Assembly: GCA_029817715.1 (NCBI GenBank)
Contig: JARUPY010000089.1
Location: forward strand, 682,001 to 746,000
DNA length: 64,000 nucleotides
Origin: Melastoma dodecandrum
Lineage: Eukaryota > Streptophyta > Magnoliopsida > Myrtales > Melastomataceae
Direction: 5' to 3'
Below are positions 1-11,380 of this stretch, in pieces. The notes beneath the pieces were generated by a model. It did not search any database, was not told the DNA's origin, and saw nothing but the letters and a program-made list of their open reading frames with translations. The position numbers and the translations under genes are program-made. Position 1 is the first letter of the stretch, and each line of letters begins with the position of its first letter.

Positions 1-1694
1 CACATTATATAGATCAATACATATACTGGTCTAATGATAAAGGCTCAACCGCAACTTATCAGTACATTGTGACATATTTTTCGACAACCTGACCAGATGG
101 ACAACTAAATAGTTTATCACGTTAAATGATTGCCCAAAGAAATTTAATAAATTTTGACGTAAAGTTAACGTAATTGAAGTCACTGAGTAAAGGTAAAATA
201 TACATTTATTGATTAAGTTTCTAGTCTAACTTCCTGTTTTAGTCAATCTTAAATTTTGGCAGGGAAAAATCAAATAAGACCTTGACGTTATAACAGTGAA
301 CCTCCCACATCTTCTCCTTGTGTTCCTCCATCTCATTCTTCACCCTTGTAGCAGCTGCCCTCGTAACTTACTCATCGTCCGATCTTCAAGAATCTTGTGT
401 GTTCTTAATAGCATCAACAACTATTGTCCTCGTCAAGAGTTTCGACTTTCATCCCATTTAATGCAGCTATCTAAATCCTAAAATAAAAAAACTTACGACG
501 AAAGCTTCAATATTATTCACACCTTTTTTTCATCTTTTTCTTCTTTTATCGACACTTTTTATTAAAGTCTTGTTTGACTCTCACACGATGAAATTCAGTT
601 AAGATTAATCAAAATCAATACAAAAAATAAAAGTTGCCACGAGACCATAAATCGATATTTTTTCATAAATAAAATATGAGAGTGTAGTAATTTATGTATT
701 AATGATGTAAATATGATGTATCGGATATCTCCTTCGGGGAAGATTATTATTAATTAGTAATCCACATGATTTATCCCAGTTTAACTAAGTCAAATGGTGG
801 AAAGTGACAACTTTTGACAAAAATGGCAACATCAACCCCCCCTATACAAAAACCCGAAATTCTGATAAAATTTCTTCGTTTGGGGCTACAAATCCGCCAA
901 ACCTCACAGCCTTGTCGTACTCGGACAACCTTAAAATACTTCTCATTTTATAATAACGCGAAGCTTGCAAGTTTGTCTTGTAATGAAAAATTGGTCGACC
1001 TGGGGGAAATAACGTTCAGAAATCGGATTCGTCTCAACGTGTAGAAAAATCTGCACGGTCGACTTCCATGGAGTAGGTGAGTTCAAACGCACCCTTTTTA
1101 ATCCCTTCTAGTCGTCTCCTACGTGCGCTAGTTTTGTTTTGTTTTGTAATGATCTAAAAAAAATGTCTCACGAGTCCAACATGGTAGGGAGCTACGGCTA
1201 GATCGACGTGATGCGTGATGTTGGTGGGGAGTCGCCGTTACGTCACTGAGACGGAACGGAACCTGAGGAGAAGAAGGAAGCAATTGCACATGAAACACAG
1301 TTATATATCGATGAGCAGCACGAAGGAAGTCCAGTAGTCGACCCGATGACCAAATGGCCTTCCTAGCCGCGAGGGCGGGCTTCCTCAATCAAATTTCCTA
1401 ACCTAAAAAATCTGGCAGCTGGCCCATGGGCCCGAGGCCCAAATGGGACCCAAGTAACGTCACAATTGAATGTGGGTGAAAATAGCCGTTTTGTCCCCAT
1501 CCGAGTGTTTGATCATTCGTGGCCGGCCTCCAACCCAAATGTTTGGACTATTCTGCTGTCATCATCCCCTACCCAATCCCTATTAAACCCATCCTTTTTA
1601 AATAAAATAAAAATGATCCCCCGGTCAATAACTCACGGATTCTGACTCAGTAAACACTAGTACTAGGACAAAGGCGACAACATAATATTTCCAA
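1..1694. other. Gene-free stretch upstream of chitinase
   Basis: AT-rich DNA in which I see no supportable gene. Short open frames on both strands show no recognisable domain, no codon-use signal and no splice partners. Confidence 0.5.
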
Positions 1695-1700
1695 CCATCT

Positions 1701-1733
1701 CATGCATGTCATGTCATGATTGTTTTTATATAA
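1701..1733 (+). promoter_or_regulatory. Chitinase core promoter: RY motif and TATA box
   Basis: CATGCATG (RY-type motif, 1701-1708) is followed by TATATAA at about 1727-1733, roughly 50 bases before the chitinase ATG at 1782. Position and sequence fit a plant TATA promoter. The regulatory role of the RY motif is inferred from the motif alone. Confidence 0.5.
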
Positions 1734-1781
1734 AACAAACACACCACTGAGGAACACCACGACGACCCAAAAAGCTAAATC

Positions 1782-2735
1782 ATGAAACCCGAGGCCGATC
1801 CCTCCTCCTCCTCCTCCCTTCACCTCCTAACCTCATCATTATACCTATCCATAGTCACAACATTCCTCCTCCTTCTGACACTAACCAGCGCAAGGCCGCA
1901 CCCTCCCTCGTCCCTTCCGACCATAATCCCGGAAGGTCTCTACAACACCCTGTTCCCCCACAAGGACGACGCCGCGTGCCCTGCTAGTGGGTTCTACCCT
2001 TATGAGGTGTTCCTCCGAGCTGCAAGCAGGCACCCCAGGTTCGCCAACACGGGCTCCCCCGACACGAGGAGGCGCGAGGTGGCCGCTTTCCTCGCCCAGA
2101 CCTCGCACGAGACGACTGGGGGTTGGCCCACCGCCCCTGACGGCCCCTACGCATGGGGATTCTGCTATAAGGAGGAGATTAGCCCCCAGAGCAACTACTG
2201 CGACGCGAATGACACCATGTGGCCGTGTTACCCCGGCGCATCTTATAAAGGCAGGGGACCCATCCAACTTTCCTGGTAGGTGTGGACGTTAGTTAGTGTC
2301 GTTGCAAATAATATCGGCAGTTGTGCGTAGGGAGAGGTTTGACGCGTGGGGGCTTTCTTCTACGACAGGAACTACAACTACGGGCGGGCGGGGAAGGCCC
2401 TGGGGCTTGACCTGCTGAGGAACCCGGGGATCGTGGCGAATGACTCCCTGGTGGCGTTCGAGACGGCGCTGTGGTTCTGGATGACACCAAGCAAGTCTAA
2501 GCCCTCGTGCCACCAGGTCATGGTGGGCAAGTACAGGCCTAAGAGGTCGGACCTGGCGGCAAATAGAACGTCGGGGTTTGGGCTGGTGACGAACATAGTG
2601 AACGGGGGGCTGGAGTGTGGGATCCCGGACGACCCGAGGGTGAATGACAGGATCGGGTTCTTCCGGAGATACGCCAAGTTGCTGGGGGTGGATACGGGGC
2701 CTAACCTGGACTGCGCACATCAGAAACCTTACTGA
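1782..2735 (+). CDS. GH19 endochitinase without hevein domain
   Basis: Secreted chitinase that should hydrolyse beta-1,4-linked GlcNAc in fungal walls or related polymers. Two exons, 1782-2275 and 2369-2735, flank a 93-bp GT-AG intron that rejoins as LSW|NYNYG, giving 286 aa. An N-terminal hydrophobic signal segment (about residues 18-37) is followed directly by the catalytic domain; there is no cysteine-rich chitin-binding (hevein) module, so it is class II-like. The HETTGGW motif holds the catalytic acid (E110) and CYKEE (E131/E132) supplies the second acidic residue. YKGRGPIQLSW is the family signature. The C-terminus AHQKPY is short. A TATA box and RY motif precede it. The fold and active site look intact, so I expect a functional enzyme. 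Subclass assignment is less sure than the family. Confidence 0.93.
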
Positions 2736-3362
2736 AAAGCCATATATATATTCGTAATGTGGACGTGAAAATCTATTGTATCTGTTTCTAGCACGAATCA
2801 TCTGTACGTCTCATTTAAAAAGGCTTTCATAATTATGAATGTATGAGCCCAAGAAATACTTTTTAGAGGGCCCAAATCTGTCAATGGGATTTTTTTTGGG
2901 GGGGGCCCACTTTCTTACATTTGTATCAATCTGATCTGATGAAGAAGCCTTGCCCTTTTCTTTCTCTCTCCTTTTGTCTGCCTCTTTGTCATTTCTCGTT
3001 ATCCGGTTTTGCCCCAATCTCTCTCATTTTGACCCTTCGTGAAACTCAAGAATTTGCGGCTGCGGCCATGCCGGGACAAATATAATTTTATATAAATCTT
3101 TTTTGGTTGTTCAGAAGATATTTTACCAGGAATCGTATCCTTTTTACGAGAAGCTTCGGTGTGAATTTTTGAGTCGGCAAATGAATCCCACCCCCCACGT
3201 GAACTCCCAACCCCCCTGTTTGTTGTTTTGTTATGATATAAGGAAGGCATCGGCCATCTCTCTGGGAATCAACATCATCATCAATCATCGAACTCCCCCC
3301 ATTACCCACCACCATTCCCCTAGCCTGCCTTGCCTAGGGATCTCCGCAACTCCTCCCCTTCC
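2736..3362. other. Intergenic region
   Basis: Contains the likely chitinase 3' UTR and the bHLH gene promoter. No additional gene is seen. Confidence 0.5.
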
Positions 3363-4739
3363 ATGGACGACGGTGGTGGTGATCGTAAGCAGAACGATAG
3401 CCTGAGCGGTTTACCTCCACGACCCAACAACACCAACCATCCCCGCAACTTCTCCCTCTTCCTCAGACCTTCCCTCTTTAACAAGCCTAAACTCAATCGC
3501 GATGGTGCTGTTGTGGAGCTCGCGTGTGGCTCCAGTTCTTCCGTTCCGAGAGCAGCCGCGGGGGCTATGACTCAGACAGGACACCGAACATGTGGTCATG
3601 AACTAACAAAGGCGGAGTGTGATGGAAATGTAAACCTGCATGTCTCTCGCGGTGCGGATGGTTTGGGGAACCCGGGCACTGATAAACGGTTTAACGGGGA
3701 AGGAAGGGGTCGTCCACAGGGCATGGGAACGAGCCGCGATCCCTGCTTCCCGGCAATGTCCGTGTGCTCGCAGGGCGCCTTGAATGACCCAATCGTCTCC
3801 CTGAAGAGAAGGTATGAAGAGTGCCGATCTTTGTCCCAGAGCCAGGTAAGCCAGATGTGCATGCAACATAGTCGTCGGCATTCATGCTCGAGGTTATTCT
3901 CGTCATGACAAAGGTTGTTGTACTTTTGATCCTTTCCAGAGTGACGGTGATGATTCGGGGAGATTCGACGGGGCAGCAGCCAGCACGAAGGATCGCGGCG
4001 GCTCAGCTCATCGATTGCCAGGAGTAAGGCTAAGCGTGTTAACTCACTCAAATGATTGAAATAAAAATGTATGGATAGATTAGAATGGCGATGATCGGTT
4101 CTTGTTATGAATTAGCAGAAAAGCAGAGGGCGAATGAAAGAGAAACTCCGCACGTTGCAGGAGCTCTTGCCAAACTGCAACAAGGCGGATCAAGTAGGAG
4201 TCCTCGACGAGGCCATAGAGTATCTGAAGACTCTCCAGCAGCAATTTCTGGTAACACCCCCCCCCCCCGGGGACGCGAAAATAATCAAAGTTCGGAAACG
4301 AGTTCCTGACCCTGGCGACCTGTTTCAGGTCCTATCAACTGGATCGCCGATGTACATGTCTCCTCCTCCTCCTCCTCCTCCAGTGATGTTACCCGCAGGG
4401 ATCCAACAAATGTACGCTGCGTACCCAGGTCAGTTCCCCGTGGCTAGTGTCCCAGGAGTACAGTTTCCATTACCACCAGGCCCGTGGACAGATGGGTTGG
4501 GTTTGCAGCAGCCCCTGCCGTGTATTCTTCCTTTTGGTCAGTCCACGGGATGTTTGTCAGCACAATCGTTGTCTCCTGAGTACTCGCGACCAACCAACTC
4601 ATCCGATGATCTTGTGGATACATCGGATGATGATCTTGTGGACACATCGGATGAATCAGAATCTAGCAGTGACGGCCGTTTTAGGAACAATGGAAGTCCT
4701 CCTGACTGTACTTTTAAAATCAGATGTAGCGACTTGTGA
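3363..4739 (+). CDS. PIF-like bHLH protein with degenerate basic region
   Basis: Resembles phytochrome-interacting factors. Proposed exons: 3363-3845, 3940-4023, 4119-4250 and 4329-4739. All introns are GT-AG and phase 0; the last is 78 bp and in frame, so it could be retained. Exon 1 carries the PIF-type stretch CSQGALNDP...SLKRRYEE. Exon 3 holds a good helix-loop-helix with [12 protein letters not shown] and [12 protein letters not shown], and exon 4 has a proline run then [10 protein letters not shown] as in PIF tails. Two parts are abnormal. The basic region reads [14 protein letters not shown] where PIFs have H-N-L-S-E-R-R-R-R-D-R, so the E-box-contacting Glu is Gly and one residue is missing. 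The N-terminal VVELACG only vaguely recalls the phytochrome B-binding APB motif and lacks its Gly-Gln. It may be a dimer-only HLH regulator or a decaying copy. No stop interrupts the model. Confidence 0.6.
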
Positions 4740-5272
4740 AGACGGTTGTAAGTCAGATGAAAAAGCAAAAGCATGGACGTTCTAACATACATCTCGTTGG
4801 CCTCCAAATATATAATCCAAGCGTTGGCTTAGAAAATAACCTAGCTGACAGCAGTGAGTTCCAATTAGGCTCCGGAAGTGTGACTGTGTCTTTGTCTCCT
4901 CCTCCTGCCGGCGCTCCGTCCCCACCCTTGCAGGTACTCTTCCGAGGGGGTGGGGGCTCCTTTAGGCCCTTCGGAGGTCCGGGAAGAGTTGTCGCCTGCG
5001 GTGGATTAATTACCCGTGTCCTGACTTGAGGAGGGGATGGAAAAGTGGAAACAGGTGCAGATGTTGTAATTTTAAACTTGTTACTCAAGCGTTTTTCGCA
5101 TGGTTGTCGGAATCGGTAGAATTGGATTGGACCTTAAACCTTTGGATCGGTAAGGTCAGGTACAATTGAGTAGGATTATAAACGGTGGGATCGATGAGAT
5201 CGATATGATCTGAATATTTTATCCGGATTTTGACAATCTTGGTTTTTTCGTCCGTGCTTCTTTTATGTATCC
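4740..5272. other. Intergenic region between bHLH gene and MYB relic
   Basis: May contain the bHLH 3' UTR. No supportable coding exon was recognised. Confidence 0.4.
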
Positions 5273-5723
5273 GCACATAACAGATGGTCGCAGGTCACGG
5301 CGAGACTTGCTGGCCGGACTGATAAGAAGATTAAGAACATGGGGAACTCATGCGTTAAGAAGCAGCTCCGACAGAGGGGCATCGACCCTGGTACTCACAA
5401 GTCAATCTCATCTTATATCGAGAATGTAGGGGACGATAGCAACAGTGACATGCTGAGCCCTCACAGGGAACAGGATGGATCAACAGCCATTCTTCAACCA
5501 TTACCTCCTTCAAGAGTTACCATGCTTATGTTATAGATAAACCGCGCACAGCATCAGGCAGCCAACAGAAATGGCCACTGTGCTTTTTTAACATGGCAAC
5601 CATGTATGACCCGCCGATGGTGAAGCCAGAGGCACAGGTGGTGCCAGACTCCACGGTTTTATTCAAAGCTGATATGGTTACAGTCGGCAGCGAATCTCTC
5701 CGACACAATTCGTGAGATGACAA
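5273..5723 (+). pseudogene. R2R3-MYB third-exon relic
   Basis: After an acceptor-like CACATAACAG the frame reads NRWSQVTARLAGRTDKKIKN, then MGNSCVKKQLRQRGIDP and THKSIS. This is the second half of an R3 MYB repeat plus the conserved linker, and it begins at the position where R2R3-MYB exon 3 normally starts. The conserved Trp of the third helix (N-x-W-N-S in the family) is lost, reading N-M-G-N-S. No R2 or first half of R3 is visible upstream; the preceding gene is the bHLH. The frame closes at 5536, and another open stretch follows to 5723. I read it as a fragment of a MYB gene, not a working factor. Confidence 0.7.
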
Positions 5724-6028
5724 GATTAAGTGTACTTCTGGGACTGATTAAGTGCTCGGATTTCCTTACCATCATCACTATCAGTTGTATGTGTATGAAA
5801 AATATGTATTCATGGTAGTATTATGAGTCTCGACAATTCCCATTCGAATAATATTATGCAAGCCTGCAAAATTGGGTTTAAATATAAAGTTTTGCAGATA
5901 CCTTGAACGCCCTTTCCTGTATATGTGTTCAAACCCATATGGCAGCGTCCATCCTGATCTGTCTTGCGGCCGCAGCCAACTTATTCGATTAGAAGCACTA
6001 CATCTTTGAAACTGTGGGCCCTTCATCA

Positions 6029-8338
6029 TTACATGAACACGAGCTTGCGGCATGTCTTGTCACATGGGTAAGGGCAGTCGATGGCTTTAACGGAACTACG
6101 ATCGAAAAACCAGTCTCCTACCGACTCTGCGATCTTCTGCAGTGAGCCGGGAAAAAAGGGTGTCAACAGGTTAGTGCAGACATACATCAGAGTTGGATTT
6201 TAGTTTTAGTCTTTACATCATACCTTGTTTTCAATACGAGGGGAGTAATCTGCGAACCATGTGTCCTGTGTCTCAGTCTGGCAATGAGTGAAACAGGAGT
6301 TTATGAAAAGGCCGTTTTGATCAGATTCTTCGAAGGCTTTCACGGATTGCAGCATCTGGTCCCTGAAGTCTGCATCGATTGAAAATTAGTGCCAAGAGTT
6401 TCGTGGTGTGCTGGCTGTAGATGAATTAGCCAGCAAGTATTACTGGTAATTAAACTAAAACGACCTTGAAGGAATGCGATCTGAGACGCATTACAGAGTT
6501 CGCTATTTGCCTTGCAGTCCTTCCAGAAGCCATGGGGATCAGCTGTGGATGGAGCTAGACTGGACCGAACCTGATAAAGCATTAGAAAGATCAATTCATT
6601 GAGGCTGATTCAGAAAGAAGGTGGCATTTATGCGACTGTTATCCGAAAGCAATGGTCGGATTGGTGGTGCTTGTATCAGTTAAAATTACCTGCCAAGTGT
6701 CGTAACCTGCATTCAGAATAAACATTGGCGTCTTAATGTCAGCCACCAAGTTCTGGGGGAAGAAGCACTGAAATTGGCAAACCATTGGGGCTTATATCAG
6801 CATCAAGAATCACGATGAGTTATTGGATGAGAGAAACAAAAGCCATGTCACTGTTGATTTCCCAGATCGGCACATTTCTACTTACCGAAGTCGGATCCAT
6901 GCGGCTGGTACATGAACTGGGTAGATTTTCTTTCACATTCTGCAGCAGCAGCAACAACAAAATTCTTTCACTTTTCATTCTAGAGCTACCAGACGGGAAA
7001 AATGTGGAACAGATTGATCCTTTGCAGGTATATATTTACCTGCAAGGTCACGACACCTTGGTAAAAATCCCTCAGGGTGCGGCCCCCGGCTACATCCACC
7101 CTACAACAGAAAATGTCTTCTGAATGACATCCGTCGTGGTATACCCCGAATTCAACACGAACAGACAGGAGTTAAATGAGCATACGCGTCGATAAACATT
7201 CCTGCATCACTTAGGCATTTAACTTTTGTAGTTGAGGGGAATAAGTCGCGAAACTCGTCGCAATGTAGTATCGAAGCCAAACCACCAGCAGAGCATCCGG
7301 AAAGAAGAGCCTGGGCTGGATATGGATATTAGAAACTGAAAAGATGCAATGGTAAACGAGAAGAGAAATAGAAGGAAGTCCAGAAGACGAACCTGCTCGG
7401 AGTTATTCATTCCCTGAGACATCAACTCTTCCATTCCAGCCAACCAGATATTCTGACCTCGGAACTGAAGCTGAGCCACCTGAGTGTGAAAAACCAACAT
7501 TAACATATGCCAATGCCGGAGTATCACACAGCAATCCTCGGAATTCGACCTACCTCATCCTGGCCAGATCCACTGAAAGAAGCCCCGTCACAGTACCGTA
7601 ACTTGACTCGATTCCAGTTGAAGAAATCTGCCAGGGGCCTGTATTAGAAAAACTGGTGACTCTGGGGGAACTAGCAAAAGCTCAACGATCATTTACCGGG
7701 GTTCTCTTCAGGTTTATCGCTCAGGATTCCCGTGAATGCCAATTCTTTCTCCATGAACTTTGACGAACCCCGCCGAGTTGTCTTCCGGAATATGCAGTTG
7801 TCGACGTTGTGACACCATCCTCCTCCCTAATAACATCAGATCTCCATTTTTGAGGTCTCCACCGTTAAATAACCACAAATGACTACCCCCGTCACAATCC
7901 GAACAAACAATGGGATCAAAATGGCGGACAAACCTCCAATTGAATAAGCCAACTGTTTGCGCCGGTTCCCGAGCCGCGATGCAGGTGATAACCGGGAAGA
8001 GTTCCGTCCAAACAGACTGTTGCCACATCAAAACACCACCACCACCCCAAATGATCTCGTCAACAAACACGAACAAAAAGGTGAAACCTTGAAAAGAGAA
8101 TCATTCCCTCCATCCGCAGAGGGAGAAGACCCACGAAACGATTACCAGCTCCCTTGGAATCGGCTCCCTCAATGAGCGTCAGCGGCACCATGAGAGCCGA
8201 AGCCGAAGGCGGGGAAGAAACGTCATTGTCGTACGGCTCGTTCAAATCCACGAAAAGACCACCGGGTACGCACTCGACGAGAGACCCCGCCAGCAAGATG
8301 ATGCTGCCAACAATCCCCACCACCGCCATCTTGTCCAT
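6029..8338 (-). CDS. Pectin acetylesterase (Notum/PAE family, CE13)
   Basis: Removes acetyl esters from wall pectin. Twelve exons (5' to 3'): 8338-8146, 8016-7934, 7826-7697, 7627-7554, 7479-7393, 7310-7186, 7100-7040, 6939-6886, 6767-6690, 6570-6465, 6369-6224 and 6136-6029. All junctions are GT-AG with consistent phases, giving 414 aa, the usual family length. A signal anchor (about residues 5-22) fits entry to the secretory path. The conserved blocks are [35 protein letters not shown] and LSGCSAGG, the last holding the nucleophile Ser. NAGYDTWQ supplies the Asp and CFTHCQ the His of the triad. The tail has the expected paired Cys ([10 protein letters not shown]). No defect is seen, so it should be active. 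The particular PAE paralogue cannot be named. Confidence 0.93.
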
Positions 8339-8596
8339 GGGACTGGACTGGAAGGTTAGAGCGATGAAGCTCCTCCCAAGATAAACGGCCTTTGGACGTT
8401 TTTCAAGGTTATGGGAAAATTCTTTGTGGGAAGATGGAGATCATTCCTTTCGATGTAACAAAAATGTTGTTGTACGACGATGAACGGAAAAAAACAAGCA
8501 CCCCCCTCTTCACTATTCCCTGTCTTTTATTCAAATACCTGATGCCAATTGTATCAAGGCAATTCAATAACTAACAAACAGAATTAATATACACGG

Positions 8597-9548
8597 GGAA
8601 GCGCCTCACAAGTCCACTTAACGGTTACGTACTTTACTAATTTCGCTTAAAATTTTCTAGTAAATTTTACTAAAAATTCACTTTTTTGGTAAAAAGACGA
8701 CAAAATTAGTAAAAAAATTTGTAAATTTTAGTAAAAATTTTATTTTATTTAGTAAAAAGTCGTCAAAATTAGTAAAAAAATATGTAAATTTTACTAATTT
8801 TGTACTGTTCAATTGTATTAAATTTTACTAAATTTTCGTTAACTTTACTAAAATAGTGGTTTTTAGTAAATTCAATGAAAATTTAGTAAAAAAAGGTAGC
8901 AAAAGGTAGCCAAAAGTAGTAAAAAAATTAGTAAAATTTACTGCTTTTTTTATTAAATTTTCGTTGAATTTACTAAAATATTTTAGTAAAGTCAACGAAA
9001 ATTTAGTAATTTTTTTACTAATTATGTCTACTTTTACTAAAAAAAATCACTTTTTTAGTAAAAGGTCGACAAATTTAGTAAAAAAAGTAATAAATTTTAC
9101 TAATTTTTTTACTACTTTTGTCGACCTTTTATTAAAAAAGTGATTTTTTTAGTAAAAGTACGACATAATTAGTAAAAAAATTAGTAAAATTTATTAATTT
9201 TTTTACTAAATTTTCGTTGACTTTACTAAAATAGTGGTTTTTAGTAAATTCAACGAAAATTTAGTAAAAAAAGCAGTAAATTTTACTATTTTTTTTACTA
9301 ATTACGTCGTACTTTTACTAAAAAAAATCACTTTAAAAGGTCGACAAAAGTAGTAAAAAATTAGTAAAATTTACTGTTTTTTTTTACTATATTTGTCGTC
9401 TTTTTACTAAAAAAGATGAACTTTTTAGTAAAATTTATATATTTTTTTACTAATTTTGACGTCTTTTTATTAAAAAAACTAAATTTTTCGTAAAATTTAT
9501 TAAAATTTTTTAAACTAAATTAGTAAACTACGTAATCGTTTTGTTTCC
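8597..9548. mobile_element. Old fold-back element of TAGTAAA repeats (MULE-like)
   Basis: A 0.95-kb block built almost wholly from AGTAAA/TTTACT words, with imperfect inverted halves. The left part runs GGAAGCG...GGTTACGTACTTTACTAATTT, and the reverse complement of the right end runs GGAAAC...GATTACGTAGTTTACTAATTT. Flanks TATACACGG (8588-8596) and GATACACTG (9549-9557) agree at 7 of 9 positions, as an aged 9-bp target duplication would. It has no coding capacity. It shares the TTACGTAGTTTACTA end and the internal AGTAAAGTCAACG word with the younger element at 61.3 kb. Assignment to Mutator-like elements rests on duplication length and long inverted repeats. Confidence 0.65.
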
Positions 9549-9963
9549 GATACACTGTAGCTAAATAATTCTAATCAAGCATGTCCTCGATATTGTAGGC
9601 CGTTGTTACAGGAAGCGAGCCGGCAACGACAACGTTGGATCAATACAACAGCCTGTTTTGTCGGAACATGTATTTGGCCATCGTAGCGGAAATCATTCCA
9701 CAAGAACAATTTTGCACTTCCACACGTGAAACTGTTCTTTAGGAAATTTCATGGGTTTAAAACTGAATCGAGTAATAGTGACTTGAAACCCGTCTTAAAA
9801 ACGTCCCTTCGGAATCACGGGTGGACAGTGGTTAGGCTGAGAAAGTCACGGGTTGGCCGACGATGACATCAGCAATGGCGGAATCTTTCAACAAGAGAGA
9901 AGGACGAAGCATTTGACAAAACTGCTCTCAGGCTTTCCTAAGTCCGGCTCCGTTGCACATTAA
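9549..9963. other. Intergenic region, 3' of cyclophilin gene
   Basis: Probably contains the cyclophilin 3' UTR. Nothing else is recognised. Confidence 0.4.
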
Positions 9964-11380
9964 TCAGCCATCCAAGGGTAGCTCCCCACAGTTGACGATC
10001 CTGCAAGGTAACCGCGGGACGTCCGAGCGGCTGGTCTCCTGGGATTCGAGCTTCCGGACGATGTCCATCCCATCAACCACGTGACCAAACACGACGTGCC
10101 GATTGTCCAACCACGGTGTCTGCCATAGGCATAGAATAAAAGAACCTTCATTGTTAGAGCCCGAATAACCATGCCAAAGGCAATGGAGGAGATATGACAC
10201 GCCCAGTAAGTCACCTTGACAGTGCATATGAAGAACTGGCTACCGTTTGTGTTAGGCCCCGCATTAGCCATGCTTAATACGCCCGGTCCGACATGTTTCA
10301 CTGAAGAGTTAAAGATGAGGAGAAGAACGTAATTAAAAAGTTATCTTTATCATTTGCAGCCATAAGAAAGCTATAACAGTGAAGGACCCAACAAGCAAAG
10401 CTCTCATCCTCGAAACTCGAGCCGTAAATGCTCTTCCCTCCAGTTCCCTGCATCCACCACCAAACAAAATTGTGAACGATCAACGACTTCCCTTTGAGAA
10501 TGATGGTCGATTTCCACATCAAGAAGATGAACATCCCCTAGTTAGGTCAGACAAGAGAAAGCACAAAAGATAATGGCACTAAAATTATGGTGACTTCCCC
10601 TGAGCAACTTCTGCAACCCAGTTTAGGGATCGACAGACGACATGACTTGAACGTTTCTCAGCTCATGCAAGCCTTGCTAATGAAACAACCCCTAAACACA
10701 ACCCAAACACACCCGCATCGAATGCAAACTATGAGGGTATCAGAGTGTCACTGTCACGTTGATCATTTCAGGACGCCAGTCAAATACCATAGCCGTTTAA
10801 TGATTACATGCTAAAAATTACTCACATTTCCTCTGGTGAAATCCCCCCCCTGGATCATGAAATCCTTGATAATCCTGTGGAACGAAGAACCTTTGAAACC
10901 ATAACCTTTTTCGCCTGCAAGCACACCAATCCCAACACTTTCAGACCGTCGCCATCCTCGAAGAAATGAAAATAACCCTACACATAATGAATCCTCGCCT
11001 GTGCACAATGCTCGGAAATTCTCCGCAGTCTTAGGGACATCATCACCAAACAATCCGAGCACTATCCTACCAACGGGCTCTCCTCCAATCTCCACGTCGA
11101 AGAAGCACTTGCTCGTAACTTTAGCTTGTAAATCCACCTCCTAATGAACAATAACTTCAGTATGTACACCCAAATCCAATCCTTCCTACCGAAAATCGAC
11201 GACGGAAACACTAACGTTAACAGCAGCCGAGTTCACGCAGACCATCCTAAGATACTTGGCCGCGGCTCCCCCAATAACGCGCCCTGCGGACACGCCTGAC
11301 GAATACCGAGATGTAGAAGTCAACCCCCGCGAGCCGAACGGGCGGCGACATTCCCTCGGGCGCAGGCTGGCGTTACACAT
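9964..11380 (-). CDS. Chloroplast cyclophilin, CYP20-3/ROC4 type
   Basis: Peptidyl-prolyl cis-trans isomerase. Exons: 11380-11216, 11140-10999, 10914-10826, 10447-10393, 10300-10215 and 10119-9964, giving 230 aa. The domain is complete: [31 protein letters not shown] and [10 protein letters not shown]. The ending GELPLDG and the entry LQAKVTSK match stromal CYP20-3. Cysteines at LCTG, FICT, PCRI and VNCG match the four redox-active positions of CYP20-3, so thiol regulation by thioredoxin and a link to cysteine synthase are inferred. Intron 2 appears to start with GC (ACAG|GCGAGG), the only junction that keeps CTG|EKG in phase. The 55-residue, Arg/Ser-rich N-terminus fits a plastid transit peptide but is shorter than usual. 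A second Ser-rich ATG frame lies just upstream (from 11535) in another phase, so the N-terminus is uncertain. Confidence 0.9.

Noticed and set aside
1881..2267. Long minus-strand frame opposite chitinase exon 1
   Set aside because: Shadow of the GC-rich chitinase coding strand, with no domain.
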